A DNA stretch of 64,000 nt, from contig CM067298.1 in assembly GCA_034231615.1 (NCBI GenBank), positions 56,262,883-56,326,882 on the forward strand, read 5' to 3'. The notes beneath the pieces were generated by a model. It did no database searches, was not told the DNA's origin, and saw only the letters and a list, made by a program, of their open reading frames with translations. The position numbers were made by a program, and so were the translations under genes. Source of the stretch: Meghimatium bilineatum (lineage: Eukaryota; Mollusca; Gastropoda; Stylommatophora; Philomycidae). This document shows positions 32,987-45,779 of the stretch, in pieces. Every line of letters starts with the position of its first letter. Within the stretch, counting starts at the first letter, position 1.

Positions 32987-33744
32987 AAAGCTGCAATCTT
33001 TGCTTTACATATGTGTCCTTTATGTTCAAATCTGTCTCTCAGAAATGTTTCAATAGTTTCTGAATTCTTGAGACTAATGAGAATTGACCCAGGTCCATTC
33101 TAACAACACCGAATCGCCTTGCAACTAGAGTAAACAGGTTTTTCCGTACTTGACTAACTGCATCTCCAATAAAGATGTGATTTTGTCAAGACATTCATAC
33201 TGTGTACTCAAGTCACTGAGAATGGACCAATGGAGACAAGGACTATTAGAACAACAATGAACATTCCGTACAAGAACTGAAGTATCCTCAGTAACACAAA
33301 CATATAACATTCGTATTTGTACTACAAGAGCCAATAGGTCTTCTTGTAAACATAAATAACATAAAGACAGTACAATGTTGCTTCAATAATAGCTTTTACA
33401 AGTAAATTCAAAAGTTTCTGAACCTTTGCATAATGCTGATTTCCATGCACCTTGGTCTTCAGCTACATTTTCCATTATTGTACTCAATAGATTTTTAAAA
33501 TATATCTCTGTGTGTGTGCGTAAGATAAAACTTATAGATAAAACCGGCAGAAACAACAAGAAGTTATATGCCCATATCCATCACTTCATGCATGGGAAAG
33601 CTGAACGAGAGAATGGTTAGCAACAGATTATACTAGTGGTTAGAAGACTATAATTGTCTAGATAATAACCAAGCAGTCTTCAGGCACAAATGTCACACAG
33701 ATGACCCTATATATAAGATAAAACCTATTATAAATTATATAATG
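32987..33744. other. no gene recognised
   Basis: A minus-strand frame at 33125-33334 and a piece reading ENVAEDQGAWKSALCKGSE near 33460 weakly resemble a LINE C-terminus. Too little for a firm call. Confidence 0.35.
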
Positions 33745-34080
33745 TACTGATGTTTGTCCGTCGTGAAATTGACATTGACCATTCAGCTCAACTGTGATGA
33801 TGATGATGTCTGCGGTGTGCCTGACTATGATTAATGAGTCTCATGCATGCTTGGAATTGTCTACCACACTCAGGGCATCTGTTGGAGAAGTCTGTGGGAC
33901 TTTGAGCTGATTTTGCCTTACTTCTTAAGATGTCTTACTTCATTTTTAAGATGTCTGAGGTTCTCTGCAGTTACTGCACCGCTCTTGATTATGCGACACC
34001 AGTCATAGCAACCAGTTTGATCTAATGCACTATGTACTCACTAACTTACAGATTCTGATAATGTGATAAAATTGAAATGA
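33745..34080 (-). pseudogene. LINE 3' end with C2H2-like finger
   Basis: The minus strand, across a frameshift, shows a finger of the form 'C..CGRQFQACMRLINHSQAH', then HRRHHHH and a short hydrophilic end. This is the third copy of the 3' end seen at 9650 and 24430. Confidence 0.72.
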
Positions 34081-34999
34081 ATTGAAATGAAATCATTATC
34101 AAATCTGTAAGTGAACACTAGTGAATAAAAACAAATATGTATGAAGAAAAAAATATAGTCCTCACTAGCTCCAATGAAATTGTATTTGTTAAAACTTCAG
34201 TCACAAAAAAATAAAATTACAACATTTGGTATACAACATAAATGAGAAATATGATTGAAATATCTAGCAACACAATTAAAAACTCTGCTCGGAATAATTT
34301 ATTTCCATTTTCAATTATTCGAAATAAATAATAAAAAATATTTATTTCATGCAATTAACAAAACAAAACAATTGTGAGAGATTTACTCATTTATTTCATC
34401 AATAGTGAGCAACCATAAAAAGTGTAATCATGCTGTTTGCTGCATTGTTTACAACTCTCTTCTACACATAATTTTAGATCAGTTACACAGGCACAGTTTG
34501 ACTACATGTACTGAAAGACAAGGTACTTGTTACAATTAGAAAATTTGTTTTTCTTTCTGAAAATGAAAATTCAGTTCTATGATTGTGGTGTCAACTGAAG
34601 TCTTCATGAAACCATGAGAAATGAATGGGAGAAGAAAAATTACTGTTGTGTTCTTTTCAAAGAAGACAATTAAAGTAAATAGACATTCACTCAATCTAGG
34701 GCAGATATTTAGCAGTGTCACTTGCTCCGGAGGTCCACAGCTCAAGTCACCAGTGAGGCATCATTAACAATCATACAAATTTCAAAGCTACGCATGAGTA
34801 GGTATAATCAAGTGTTCCTATCAGTTCCCAATCAAAAAATGGACAATAAACTTGTAGGTCATGTTGAAAGTTGCACAAGATAAAGAAAAACTTGACAAGC
34901 TCTGTAACTGAGTAAACAAAATATTCAATCTGGATTGTGAACATTTAATAAACTAATTATTAAACTAGAACAAGATAGAAGTTAAAAGACAAATGATTT
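34081..34999. other. no feature recognised
   Basis: AT-rich. A GAAATGAATTGAAATGAAA patch lies near 34076. No coding motif. Confidence 0.4.
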
Positions 35000-35432
35000 A
35001 CAACATATTCCTACCATCACTGTAACCAGTGCTAAACCTGATCTCTCTCATCTTCACATTACAGAAAGATTGTGACATGTGAGATGAAATGCTTAAGGAA
35101 GGCTATAGGGGCCACCAGGCTTGATAGATTACGAAATGAAGACATCAAGGAAAGAATAGGTATAATACACTGCACAAATTACATAGAAAACCAGGAGATC
35201 AAGTGGTTTGACATTATGAGAATGAATCAGGACAAGTTGTCCATACAGTCAAATGAGATCAGGGTACAAAGCCAGAGGAAGACTACAAAAAAGATGGATA
35301 GAAAATGTCAAGGACATCTTGAACAAACAGTCATAGCACAGCCGAGGTGACACATCTGGCCTTGGAACATAAGCTCGAGCTCCAATCACTCCTACGCTTA
35401 ACAAACCACCTGGGAAAAGACAATAGAAAATA
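35000..35432 (+). pseudogene. LINE C-terminus and 3' end
   Basis: Reads CEMKCLRKAIGATRLDRLRN, EDIKERIGIIHCTNYIENQE and IKWFDIMRMNQDKLSIQS, then a 'W' box and the terminal CACCTGGGAAAAGACAATAG. This is the same family as 16020, 23270 and 28550, and the best copy for reading the 3' terminus in context. Confidence 0.82.
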
Positions 35433-35527
35433 AGCTCATTTTAAATTTCTTAACAATATGTAGTAACAATACAGAGTATTCAGTTTTTCAGTTATTCAGT
35501 ATTCAGATTATATCGCAAAATATACCA

Positions 35528-35703
35528 AATCATATGAAAAAATATAAATAATACTTCACAAAACATCCTAAATCACATCCATAAAAAAACAGATAACACT
35601 TCACAAAACTTTAAAAATCACATGATGAAAATATAGAAAACACTTCAAAAAAACTTCCTAAATCACATGAAAAAAACATATAGATAATACTTCACAAAAC
35701 AGA
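35528..35703. repeat. ~50-bp tandem repeat, four units
   Basis: Units contain AATCACATGAAAAAAA, ATAGATAATACTTCACAAAA and CTTCCTA. They vary slightly in length. Confidence 0.85.
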
Positions 35704-37568
35704 CTGAATTGCCATTCCAGCCAAAAAATTCCTTTATCAGTTTTTAAAAAAAACACAAGTAAAACGAGAGCAAACAATAATGCTAATATTTCAAATGGAC
35801 TACACTTGACATTTAATAAAGCGAAGACTGCAGAAGCAAACAATGTATTGCTGCATATACCAATATAAAAAACTAGAAGAATTAGAATGAAACAAATGGA
35901 AATAAATAGAATGACAGAATTGCATATCAAATTACAGAATTGAAGTGTATTGAGGTCATTGGCTTATGGACACCATGCAGCACTGTATAATGATTCTCAA
36001 AGATATATAGATTCTTTTCTATATCGTGTGTGTGCGTGCGTGTGTGTATATATATTATATTAATAAGTGCTGCCAGTAATTTCCAAAACTTCATTACTAT
36101 GTGATTTCAATTTTTGCTTGTGGGATAATAGTTTTCTTCAGCTCTGCCCAAAACAAAATTATGCACAGGAAGAAAAATAAATGACATTATATCAGGGACA
36201 CTCACTGGTGACATTATTTATACAACGTATAAGGAAGAGCTCAGAACACAAATGCTTTTTTACCTATGTTAAACAATGATGGTACTAACATATAAACAAA
36301 CAGTATTTGTCCTCAAAGTAGACATTTTTATTTGTTATCTACCTTTGTATCCAAAATGACTTTCAAGCATTTGTATAGTAAAACCTGTCTGTGATATATA
36401 CACATATATTAAAGAGCATTTTCCCATAAGAAAAAATGAAAGTTCAGATGATTTTTTCCATCAATTAAAAATACAGGTATGTGTATTTATATAAAAATGA
36501 CTATCAGTAATACACAGTATAGTAAGTCTATATATCTTTTTATTATTTAAAATTTTTTTCAAGTAATCAAATTAATTTAATTCAATAGTGGCTGGTGTAA
36601 GGGAGACAAGAGTGGGACAACTTTATTGTGTAAGACGACTTTCACTGTCAGTAACGGAATCACTGCTATGTACCTGTTGGCTTACTGGAGTTTGTTTGCT
36701 TTTTGTGCAACTTTAACAATGAAATGGTCCAAGGGCAGCTGTCTTCACCTCCTATTGAGAATTTTGCTTCAGCAGCATTAGTGTTAAAAACCACAGCCTC
36801 TTCATGCCTCAAAACACTATAGATGCCAGTTAGCTTCTTAAAGTTATCAAACCTTCCCCTTCTCACAAGAAATCTTCATTTTCTGTTCAGTACTTTGCAG
36901 TGTACATACCAGGTCAGCATAACAGTCATAGAATTATCACCTCTTTGTTGCTTCTTGTTTATCCATATGAAAATAAACTTTTCCACATTATCCAGAATAC
37001 TTGCTTTAATGCTTTTGTGACTCCTAATGCTGCATCTACACCCTATATTTCTTTCTCCTTCTATAAAACTGTTTTAAAACTGTGAATATTGCTGGCGCAG
37101 ACTTGTTTTAAAATATTTTGGCGTTGGCCACTCACATACTTTATATGTGCTTATAGATGATTTCATTCTTAACTTCCACCATAATCATCTGCCATTTCAA
37201 GATTCTTCATGAGGGGCCATTGTTGCAATAAGATTACTAAATATGTAAATAGTCCCTAAATTTGGGCACAAAATAAAACACTGTTGTTTCTTGAGCGCAC
37301 AGGTAATCACAATGCTATAGTAAATAATATACACTCACAGGATTTGGATAATACAAGACCTATTCACAATCCAATATTAGCTGTTATGATCATGTAAAAA
37401 AAACATGCATTTTTTCTACAGAAAAAAAACAACAATCATACAGCAAGAAATTACTCATTTATCAAGGTAAATTGAATTTAACAATTTTGCTCCTCTTGCA
37501 AAATGCTGCACACCTAGGTTGATTTTACTGTATATATATATCTTTCCAAATATATATATATATCTATT
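35704..37568. other. no gene recognised
   Basis: A (TG)n/(TA)n tract lies near 36025-36060 and a short (TA)n pair near 37531-37563. A minus-strand frame of 66 codons (36666-36866) sits in a slightly GC-richer patch. It matches nothing I recognise and has no convincing splice borders. Confidence 0.4.
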
Positions 37569-38536
37569 AGGGATGCGGTAATTAACAATTACGTAATTGA
37601 TTAATCGTTAAATTTATTTAGCGATTACATTTTGGATTAATGATCAAGCGAATTCCAATTTTCCACCCATCAATAACAAATGTACCAGAAATCTGGAGGC
37701 AATAGTGACAGTAAACAATGTAAGATGGCGGCTGAGAGTAATCGAGGTATTAGATATAAACCTATTGCAGGGCAATTACATGAACATTTTGGATTTAAAT
37801 TGTCGGTTGACAGTAACATAGAAAATGCTGCTAATGTTTTTTGGATTCACTGCGGTAAACCATTTCCATGTCATGGATCTAACACATCGCTTACTTATCA
37901 TCTTCAAAATAAACACCCTCTACAGTACCAGAAACTTCAGCTTGCAAAGTCAGCTTCATCTAGTAAGTTGATAGCGGCATCGTCATCTACTTCTAAGCAG
38001 ATTAATCTGAGTCAGTTCAGTCTGATCGTCCGGTGAGCGCTACAGTACAGCGTAACATTAAAAAATCGCATGCAAATTGAATAGTTAGTAGTGGTAGACC
38101 AATATCGATAGTAGAAGATGACGGCCTTCAGCAAGTATTATGCATAGCACTTCAAAATGCAGACTACAAACTACCATGCAGGCGAACTATTGATAAAATG
38201 TTGAATGATATGTATTACAGCAAAATTGCAAGTATTAAAGAAGCAGTGAAAAACTCAACTGCAATTGCGCTGATGTCCGATTTTTGGACATCTCTTGGGA
38301 ATGAAAGTTACTGTGGTATCACTGGCCACTGGATTACTGATGACTGGATTCAGAAGAAGGTGTTGAAACTGAAAGTGCTGCTGATGAACTACACCACTAT
38401 AGATCCAAGAAAAAAGTTGCTGAATCAGTTGATCCACTACAATGGTGGAAGCTTAATTAACATAGATATCCGAAGTTGACATTATTACTAAGACTTATCC
38501 ATGCATACCAGCTACCTCAGTTCCATGAGAATGTTT
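37569..38536 (+). pseudogene. BED-finger hAT transposon, 5' part
   Basis: Starts TAGGGATGCGGTAA, a hAT-type 5' end. The transposase frame from about 37680 has a BED-like finger, C..C....H..N...L..HL..KHP, spread over residues ~58-80. After several stops it continues at 38198 with ALMSDFWTSLGNESYCGITG and HWITDDWIQKKVLKL, the catalytic 'D.WT....YLG.T.H' block of ZBED-like hAT transposases. The 3' half and right end are missing or fall in the N gap at 38537. Confidence 0.8.
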
Positions 38537-38636
38537 NNNNNNNNNNNNNNNNNNNNNNNNNNNNNNNNNNNNNNNNNNNNNNNNNNNNNNNNNNNNNNNN
38601 NNNNNNNNNNNNNNNNNNNNNNNNNNNNNNNNNNNN
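38537..38636. other. assembly gap of 100 N
   Basis: Exactly 100 N, the conventional filler for a gap of unknown size. It lies inside the hAT relic and 17 bases before a long TA hairpin, which probably caused the break. Confidence 0.99.
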
Positions 38637-38653
38637 ATAAGACATTTTAAGAA

Positions 38654-38793
<140 letters not shown>

Positions 38794-39129
38794 ATACTAA
38801 TAGAAATTCAGCATCTTTGGGGGTCTTATAAAATTGCATATTTGATTCTAACAACTTTCCATGAATTTTTATGCATTCAGAATATTTTTGTCTTGTATTT
38901 TTTTCTCTTTCAAGATGTGATTCTAACTAACTTTCGAAGATGTTATAAGTGTCCAAAATATTATATTTGCATATTGTCTCATTCAATATTGTAATACTAC
39001 TGTAAGATAAAGGATAACGTGATTATCACATTATTAGAAAACCAGAATCTAGGCACTTTGTAAAAAATACTCCACTTTGGGTATACTGTTCCAATAGAAT
39101 ACAAATATACTTGAATACCTATCCCTGAT
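38794..39129. other. no feature recognised
   Basis: AT-rich. Confidence 0.35.
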
Positions 39130-39425
39130 TTGTGAAGACCACATCCTCTTTTACTGCATTCATTCTCAAACTCCTGCAGAATACCAGGATGTAGTCTGAA
39201 GAACATAAAGTATTGTGTTATGATTTATAACTTGGCTGCGATATTTGCACCTTTCAGACCAAGGCATAATACATCAGCATGACCTTTTGGGTCATTTGAC
39301 CAACTGGATAGGACAGCCAATCACACTCTCAAACCTCCTTAGTCATCTCTTAAAACATGCATGGCAGGTCACAGTGCTGCTATCCTTTGTTTCCCTTTCA
39401 GGTTCTAGTAACACACAAGGGCGGA
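39130..39425 (-). mobile_element. SINE1 copy
   Basis: Plus-strand complement in order: TTCATTCTCAAACTCCTGCAG, GGATGTAGTCTGAAGAACAT, TTGCACCTTTCAGACC, TTGGGTCATTTGACC, CAAACCTCCTTAGTCATCTC, ATGCATGGCAGGTCACAGTG and TTCTAGTAACACACAAGGG. Nearly full length, about 295 bp. Confidence 0.88.
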
Positions 39426-39934
39426 GAATATCATGAATTCCCGCACAAGCAAGTGACAGCTTGCTGCAACAAGCAAACACAAACATATGAAAACTCAAAA
39501 AATATCTATTCATGTTATGAAAGAGAAAGCACCAGAAAATGTCAAGATAAAGGTAATATTTGTGCATATCAACAGCTGTACAGATGCACTCACCAACTAC
39601 TAGTACATGCGGTAATATTATATATATATAATCAATACAAAGACTAGGAATAAACTGCTATTATGGGATTTGCAAAACTGTTATAGTCTGTTTTAAAAAG
39701 CCACACAAGTACTCTTTAAGCACATTTGTCTAATATGCAAATGCATTATTAACAATTATACCAGTTGCATTATTTTCAATAGTCCTAGTTTTTCTGTTTT
39801 CATTTTGGTGACATACTTTTCTAGCTGTTAGTGGATACTTTAATAACTACATTTTTTTTAAAGTAATGGTCATGCCAAAGCACACAAAAATAAACTATGA
39901 ATGATTGGACACACCACTTCACAAATCAACAAAG
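39426..39934. other. no feature recognised
   Basis: AT-rich, with a short TA run near 39620. Confidence 0.35.
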
Positions 39935-40160
39935 TATAAGCATTGCAACAGACAAGAGGAAATAGAAAACATCATCTTATTGAAAGCCCTGCACTACAAG
40001 GCCTGCTGAAACTATTACCACACAACCTCTTTATTATGAACACTCTATATACAAACACAACACAGCTGAAGAAGACATGCATATACCACCACTTGGCACA
40101 GGAAATAAAGAGTGAAAACTCGCAATCCCGAGGATCAGATAAGTAAGCATAAATATTTCA
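39935..40160 (+). pseudogene. LINE C-terminus, same family as 11258-11498
   Basis: Reads CNRQEEIENIILLKALHYKA-like sequence across a frameshift, then KKTCIYHHLAQEIKSENSQS and RGSDK before a GATAAGTAAGCA tail. The tail and the 'SRNPG/SQSRGSDK' end match the nested insertion at 11258-11498. Confidence 0.72.
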
Positions 40161-42419
40161 ATCTATTTTAAAAATATACGATGCCAAATGTCAAGGGAAA
40201 AAAACCACATTGGTTATTTATTATTAGTTATGATGTAACCATAACTGCAAGCATGACAAACCCTTAGGTCATCAGTTGCCCCAGCAGATGATGATAGTTT
40301 CTGAAGCTTTCCTTTCTCTGCCATGCATGTTCCAAATCCTACCTATACCACTCTTAATAGTGAATTCTACATAATGCAGTCTATATTTGTTACTATTGCA
40401 GCATCTACACTAAAATTTACAATCTCTGAATAACTAACACTAGACAAAGATCAAACCTGAAGAAATAAAAGTTGAAAGAGTTGTATAACATTCAGTCACC
40501 AGCTTCTAAAATCCAGGATAAAAGATCAGAGACTAAATAAACATTCTTATAATTACACAGACTTCAAAGTTACACAATGATACTACAAATACAGCTGCAG
40601 TCAGACAAAAATGCAGGAGTAATCAATCTCAAATATGCAGTGAATATTGCAATAGTTTTCATTTTAAATTACATGATGAAAATAGAATCTTATTTTCTAT
40701 ATGATGCTTGAATAATATGTAATTGAAGCATATCTTATATAGAACATTGCAATTCAACTACTGTTGAATTTTTAGGCACCACTAATGCACCCTATCACAT
40801 CAGTACAATATAGACAATCATTTGTCAAACCATGATTTTGAACCATGTAGTTTGACCACATAGTGTCTGTGAAACAGGCACGCTAACCACTCTACCACAG
40901 AGTGTATATGATAATTATCATATGCAAATTATGCCAATAGTCTAACATTTTAGCAAACACTTACATGCTTATAATGTTCCACCAAATTCTTTGTACCAAA
41001 AAAGAAAACTAGCTACCAAGACCCAACCTAACCCTCAAAGTGATTACCCTAGTTAGTAAGTCTCATTCTGGCTAAGAAAGTATTGATTGTAGAGGGAAGG
41101 CAAAGCTGGTCCTAAACTTGTGCTTTTCTATATTTTTTAGCTCCTAAATTACACTCAGTAAAATAGCTCTACAAGAGGTAGAATCATAGTAAATATTATA
41201 GCCATAACACAGAGATGTCAAAATAACAATACAAAATGCAAAATGTGAAAAGTTAACACATAAAGGACAGCACAATCTATGATCACATCAAAGCATAATA
41301 ATAAATAAAAAGACAAATACAAGAAAGAGATGAATCACAAATGGTAATACTAATTTTGTAGGGACAGAGACAAAACAAACATATTAAATTGGCAAACTAC
41401 CACAGGGTATCTAGGAATGAAGAGTATTAAGACTGATATAATAAGTTACCAATCTATATATAGATATCCTGCTATGTTGTCAATTTCCCATACATTTAGT
41501 TTCATCATTGTCACTTCAAATTTGTAATAGCATTTATTATTCTTATCCTTCCAGTATTCATGTTTTTATTCATTATTGTGCCATAGTGTGATCAAAGTCA
41601 GAGATCTCCTTTACTTGCCATGAACTATGTTGTGATATTGATAAGACCTTGATAAGACCAATTGTTAATTATATGTGTATTTTCTTATGTGTTTTCAGTG
41701 ATTTGCAAAACATCATCACCCTATTGCTGAAGTCCTAATTGATGTCAAAAAGACAAAAGAAAGCTTTACTTCACTGAGAAATATAAAGAAGTCACAGAAA
41801 TTTTAATAAAGTGCAAAAACATTTCATTTAAATGTTGATGTATGACTCTGAAAAATGAACAAAAACAAAAAAGGTAACTAGAAAACTACAGAATTTAATA
41901 AATAGACTTCTACTTAGAATAGATGGTATCAAACAATATGATAAGACCCACTAGGGAGGAATTCAAGGAAAGAACTAAAAGAAATTAGTGGTAACATACC
42001 AGTAAATGCCACAACATAGTTCAGTTTTGTTAATTTCACTTTTTAAATAGTCACTGGAAATGACAATTCCATGATAATTTGCTGCTACAAAACAAACATG
42101 GATAAAACAAACACAAATATGACAGTTAACATTATGAGACTTCCAAGAACCGAGAAGGATGCAATTGTGTTTCTACAAGGTAGAGATACTACCTGTTTCT
42201 AAATTCTGTAGTCTTGACAATAAAATGAAACTGTAGTACACAACAAGAAGAATGATGTGGAAGTGCACCACAAGCTCACATCCTCAAAAAATTGGTGTGC
42301 AGAGCAATTCATTTTTGCAATTCTCGTCCATTGCCATCATAGATATAATCCATTTCATCTGCTATTGGTCTATTGAAACAACATCAATAAAATATCTAGA
42401 ATAAGAAACTAATTTAAGT
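40161..42419. other. no gene recognised; tRNA-like remnant
   Basis: At about 40835-40905 the minus strand has CTGTGGTAGAGTGGTTAGCG (A box) and ACATGGTTCAAAATC (weak B box), a tRNA-derived SINE head. The rest is AT-rich without coding signals. Confidence 0.5.
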
Positions 42420-42965
42420 AAAAACAGTGTGGTGTACTGGAATTCATTTCTACGAGAAGTGTTGAGTTCCTTACTCAGATTGCAGCAGCAAAGAATCGGT
42501 GGAGAGGGCACAATTGTCAAAATCAACGAAAGCCTGTTCACAAAACAGAAAAATAACGCAGGCTGAGTTCTACCACAACAATGAATCTGCAGAAGCTCAT
42601 GTCAAGAGACAACAAAAGATGTGTTTTTAGTGCTGGTATCAAAGTAATACTGCTGCAAGTCATAGTAGACAGCATCAAAGTGGGTCAATAATTTATACTG
42701 ACTCTTGAGAAGAGTTATCCAACAAGAGAGTTAGAAAGTGTTGGCTTTGAACATTTTAAAATTAATCACCAATATAATTTTGTAGATGCAGTGTCAGGCG
42801 TGCACACTCAGAACACTGAACAACTGTGGGGTAGTGTCAAATAGAGAAACAAGAAACACTATAGCACATCTTGAAAGCTGTCTTGCCACATTTATGTGGA
42901 GATCGTGGCAAACAGCAATATAAACCGCATTTGACACTATTCTCGCTGACTTGAAAGAATACTGG
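42420..42965 (+). pseudogene. Merlin (IS1016-like) transposase relic
   Basis: Plus-strand pieces in order: VVYWNSFLREV, IGGEGTIVKINESLFTKQKN (matches 'IGG.G..VEIDES.F..RK', with the catalytic Asp changed to Asn), later FVDAVSGVHTQNTEQLWGSV (matches 'FVDP.TG.HTQ.IE..W') and RNKKHYS. This order is specific to the Merlin/IS1595 DDE family. Frameshifts and stops make it non-functional. Confidence 0.8.
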
Positions 42966-43499
42966 TCCCAATAACAAATGTGCAACTATTTCTGATTGTT
43001 TCCCTTGTATTATTTTTGTGTTGTCTCCCTTTGTACCCTCATTATGTGAATATTTCATTTCGTTCAGTTTTGTTTCTTTAAAAATGTTGTGGTGTCTACT
43101 GGTACTGTACCACATTAGCAGAGTGCATAAGAAACAGCACTGATGAAGGAGGAAACACACATTAAAATGACCAGAAGAATGTGTTGCAGACTGACACTAT
43201 ATATAAACACGCATGTTGTTTCGATCCCAGGAATTATGAGCCATCAGCTATTACTTCATATGTGCAATTGGGAGGTTTCTGCAGAACTTTATTTCAGACT
43301 GATAACACTCCAACAGCTGTGCAATGCTTTGAAGTCTTCTACTCAGAAGGAACATATTGAGAAAAGAGTTAGAAAAATTGAAATATAAAAACAAATTATT
43401 TCATAACTATAGAGGCAACAGAGAATACACAATACTTTTCTTTCATTACTGCACAAATTCCTGTTAAGAAGTGTAGGGAGGATTTTATACACTGCGGAA
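42966..43499. other. no feature recognised
   Basis: Frames of 81-107 codons overlap here but carry no recognisable domain. Confidence 0.35.
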
Positions 43500-43680
43500 A
43501 AAAAGGTTGCATTGCCATGGTTGTCACCTTGCCATGTACAGGTTGGATTCTTACTTCTGCCTCTGATAAAAGAAAAATTATATCCTGACCATAAATTGAA
43601 TTTGATACCTTACAATCAATCGCAAGATGGGTGTTCTAACCATTTGACCACATGGTTCATGAAGATCAAAACATATAAAT
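43500..43680 (-). repeat. tRNA-derived SINE (Leu/Ser-like head)
   Basis: The minus strand has TGTGGTCAAATGGTTAGAAC and GGTATCAAATTCAA, then CAACCTGTACATGGCAAGGT and GGCAATGCAACC. This parallels the A box, B box and body at 16890-17105, with more decay. Confidence 0.68.
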
Positions 43681-43821
43681 CAGAAAAGACAAAGCAATTA
43701 AAACAATGGTGAACATTGACAATGCATAATGCAATATTACAAAGAAATAAAAATTAACTGACAAATTATTATGCCAAACAGATCAAGTATAAATCTATAT
43801 AACTATATATACAATAGAGCA

Positions 43822-43900
43822 GTGCTGTCCAACATTTTCATATCTGTGTGTGTATCTGATGGATGACCGTAAAAGCATATGTATCATGAGCCCAATTTGA
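43822..43900 (+). mobile_element. hAT-like terminal fragment
   Basis: CAGTGCTGTCCAACATTTTC matches the common hAT end 'CAGTGCTGTCCAACCTTTT'. No matching right end was identified. Confidence 0.5.
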
Positions 43901-44304
43901 CAATTTTTGTTTAATTATTGAACAATATTGGAGGACCTTTTTTGTACTATAGGCACAGTCAACTTATGTGATATTTATTGAGCTGCAGCATTTTCACTGA
44001 TTAAAACATAAACAGTGTGGCTAGGAGGAGCATTACTGTGGTTCCAGATACAACATTGAAAAAAGCAGGAAGACAATGTTCCTATGAATGTTGCTAAGCA
44101 ATATTTGAAACATACTGTTTTGCAGATGTTAAAGCCTGCTAAGTATAAGAGATTGCAAGGAAAGAATTCTGTGAGTGCAACGTTGGACAGTGCTGCAATA
44201 GAGAATATCTATGACAAATAATATTCATGGTTTCAAAATGATCTAATAATCTATTGCAGCGGAGTGTACATACGATATGACTGATATATCACAATAACCT
44301 TTCA
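43901..44304. other. no feature recognised
   Basis: Could be the interior of the decayed hAT that starts at 43822. No coding motif. Confidence 0.3.
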
Positions 44305-44505
44305 CTTTTGCGTTCTTCTTTCAGCATGATACATCTGACTTCAGTGTTACTTTTGGAAAACTTCGACCGCGTATTATATTGGGCAGCCAACTTCACCCCA
44401 AAACTTCCTTAGTCGCCTCATACAACATGCATGTGCGGAAGATAAATTGTGTTGCTACTTTTTGCTCCTCTTTCAGACTCTGGCAACACATGGGTGAATC
44501 AAAAT
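44305..44505 (-). mobile_element. partial SINE1
   Basis: The plus strand shows CATGATACATCTGACTTCAG, GGGCAGCCAACTTCACCCC, AAACTTCCTTAGTCGCCTCA, TACAACATGCATG and TTTGCTCCTCTTTCAG, the SINE1 half distal to the tail. Confidence 0.78.
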
Positions 44506-44611
44506 AACCAACAATGTTTTATACCATACAGCTGATGGTGACTTATATTTTCCCATCCATTTTTCCTGAGGTGTCATCAGGGGTGGAATTTCTCATTCTG
44601 ATTCAAGTGTA

Positions 44612-44836
44612 TTGATTTCTGCACTGTTGTTTACGTATCTGTTTCTTGGTATTCCTTCTGCTACAAAACCAGACTTTAACTATTATATGATCACAGACAT
44701 AACTAACTGCATACAAATCTATGAAATATCCAAACAACTTTATGCTGTGCCTTTATTCAATACAAGAGGTTATCGTATTTTCAATAAAATCATAATGGAT
44801 TGTGATACGGTTGATGAATTCTTGAGAGTTAGTTAG
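44612..44836 (+). other. unrecognised 74-codon ORF
   Basis: Begins MISALLFTYLFLGIPSAT and ends with CDTVDEFLRVS. Composition is more protein-like than neighbouring frames, but I cannot assign it and see no splice framing. It could be a transposase or LINE remnant. Confidence 0.25.
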
Positions 44837-45439
44837 TTCCCACAGATGAATATACAGTAGACCATGCTGGTTTCTATATGAAGAGGCCAAACATCAACTA
44901 TTTTAGGGCGATTCAGTTTTGGGTAGATCTACTTCAGAGAACGATTTTACGACAAATCTATAAGGTTTATTCATTATCCCCAGTTAAATTATCATCATTT
45001 AACAATGAAACAACATGAATACTGTAAAATTAGGTCTGTTTTGCAGTGTGCCAATTCAGAAAATTCAAACAAAAGAGGTAAGTATTTCTTTAATAATTTT
45101 TTTTGTTTAGTTTGTTATAATATTTTTTTTTAAAACATCTTTACTACTTTCTCACACATCTGGTATCACACACACACACACAAACAAAACTTACATCAAT
45201 ATATGTAGAATTCAATTCTTTATTTATATGTGCAAATATTATTTAAATATCTCTAACAACTAAAAAGTTATCGCGTTTCAAAACAGCCACAAACAATAAC
45301 ACAAATTTTCAAAAAAGAATCTGGCTGCAAGGAGGAAATTCCTTTGTTTTAGCCTGGCGTGTTAAAGGTTAATTCTTCATAGCCACACTCTCCTGGGTCC
45401 TTAGGTAGTAAAGGATAATTACACTATGATCTGTCATGT

Positions 45440-45655
45440 ATGTCTAAGAGGTAACTAAGGAAACTTTGGAGGTGAAATTGGCTGTTCCATCCCATAGAGT
45501 GTCAAATTTACCCGGAAGTCATGCTAAAATCAGATGTCAGGCTGAAATTCACAGACATTGCAATCGAGCTGTAAACCATGAAACAATATATTATGTTCCC
45601 AGGACGACATCTGCAATTGGCTGCAGTTTGAGAACAAATATAGAGGAAGAAGCAG
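45440..45655 (+). mobile_element. SINE1 copy, plus sense
   Basis: GTAACTAAGGAAACTTTGGA, GGCTGTTCCATCCCATAGAG, TGCTAAAATCAGATGTCAGG, GTAAACCATGAAACAATATA and TTTGAGAACAAATATAGAGG with a GAAGAAGC tail. This is the only clear SINE1 in plus sense. Confidence 0.82.
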
Positions 45656-45779
45656 AATGGTGATATATAGCAACTATACATGGATTATAGCAACAAATTA
45701 TAGTAGACACGAGGTAGACACTGAGAAGAAATCACTGATTAAAGTAATAATACAACTAGATAAAGTGTGTCGAAAATGG

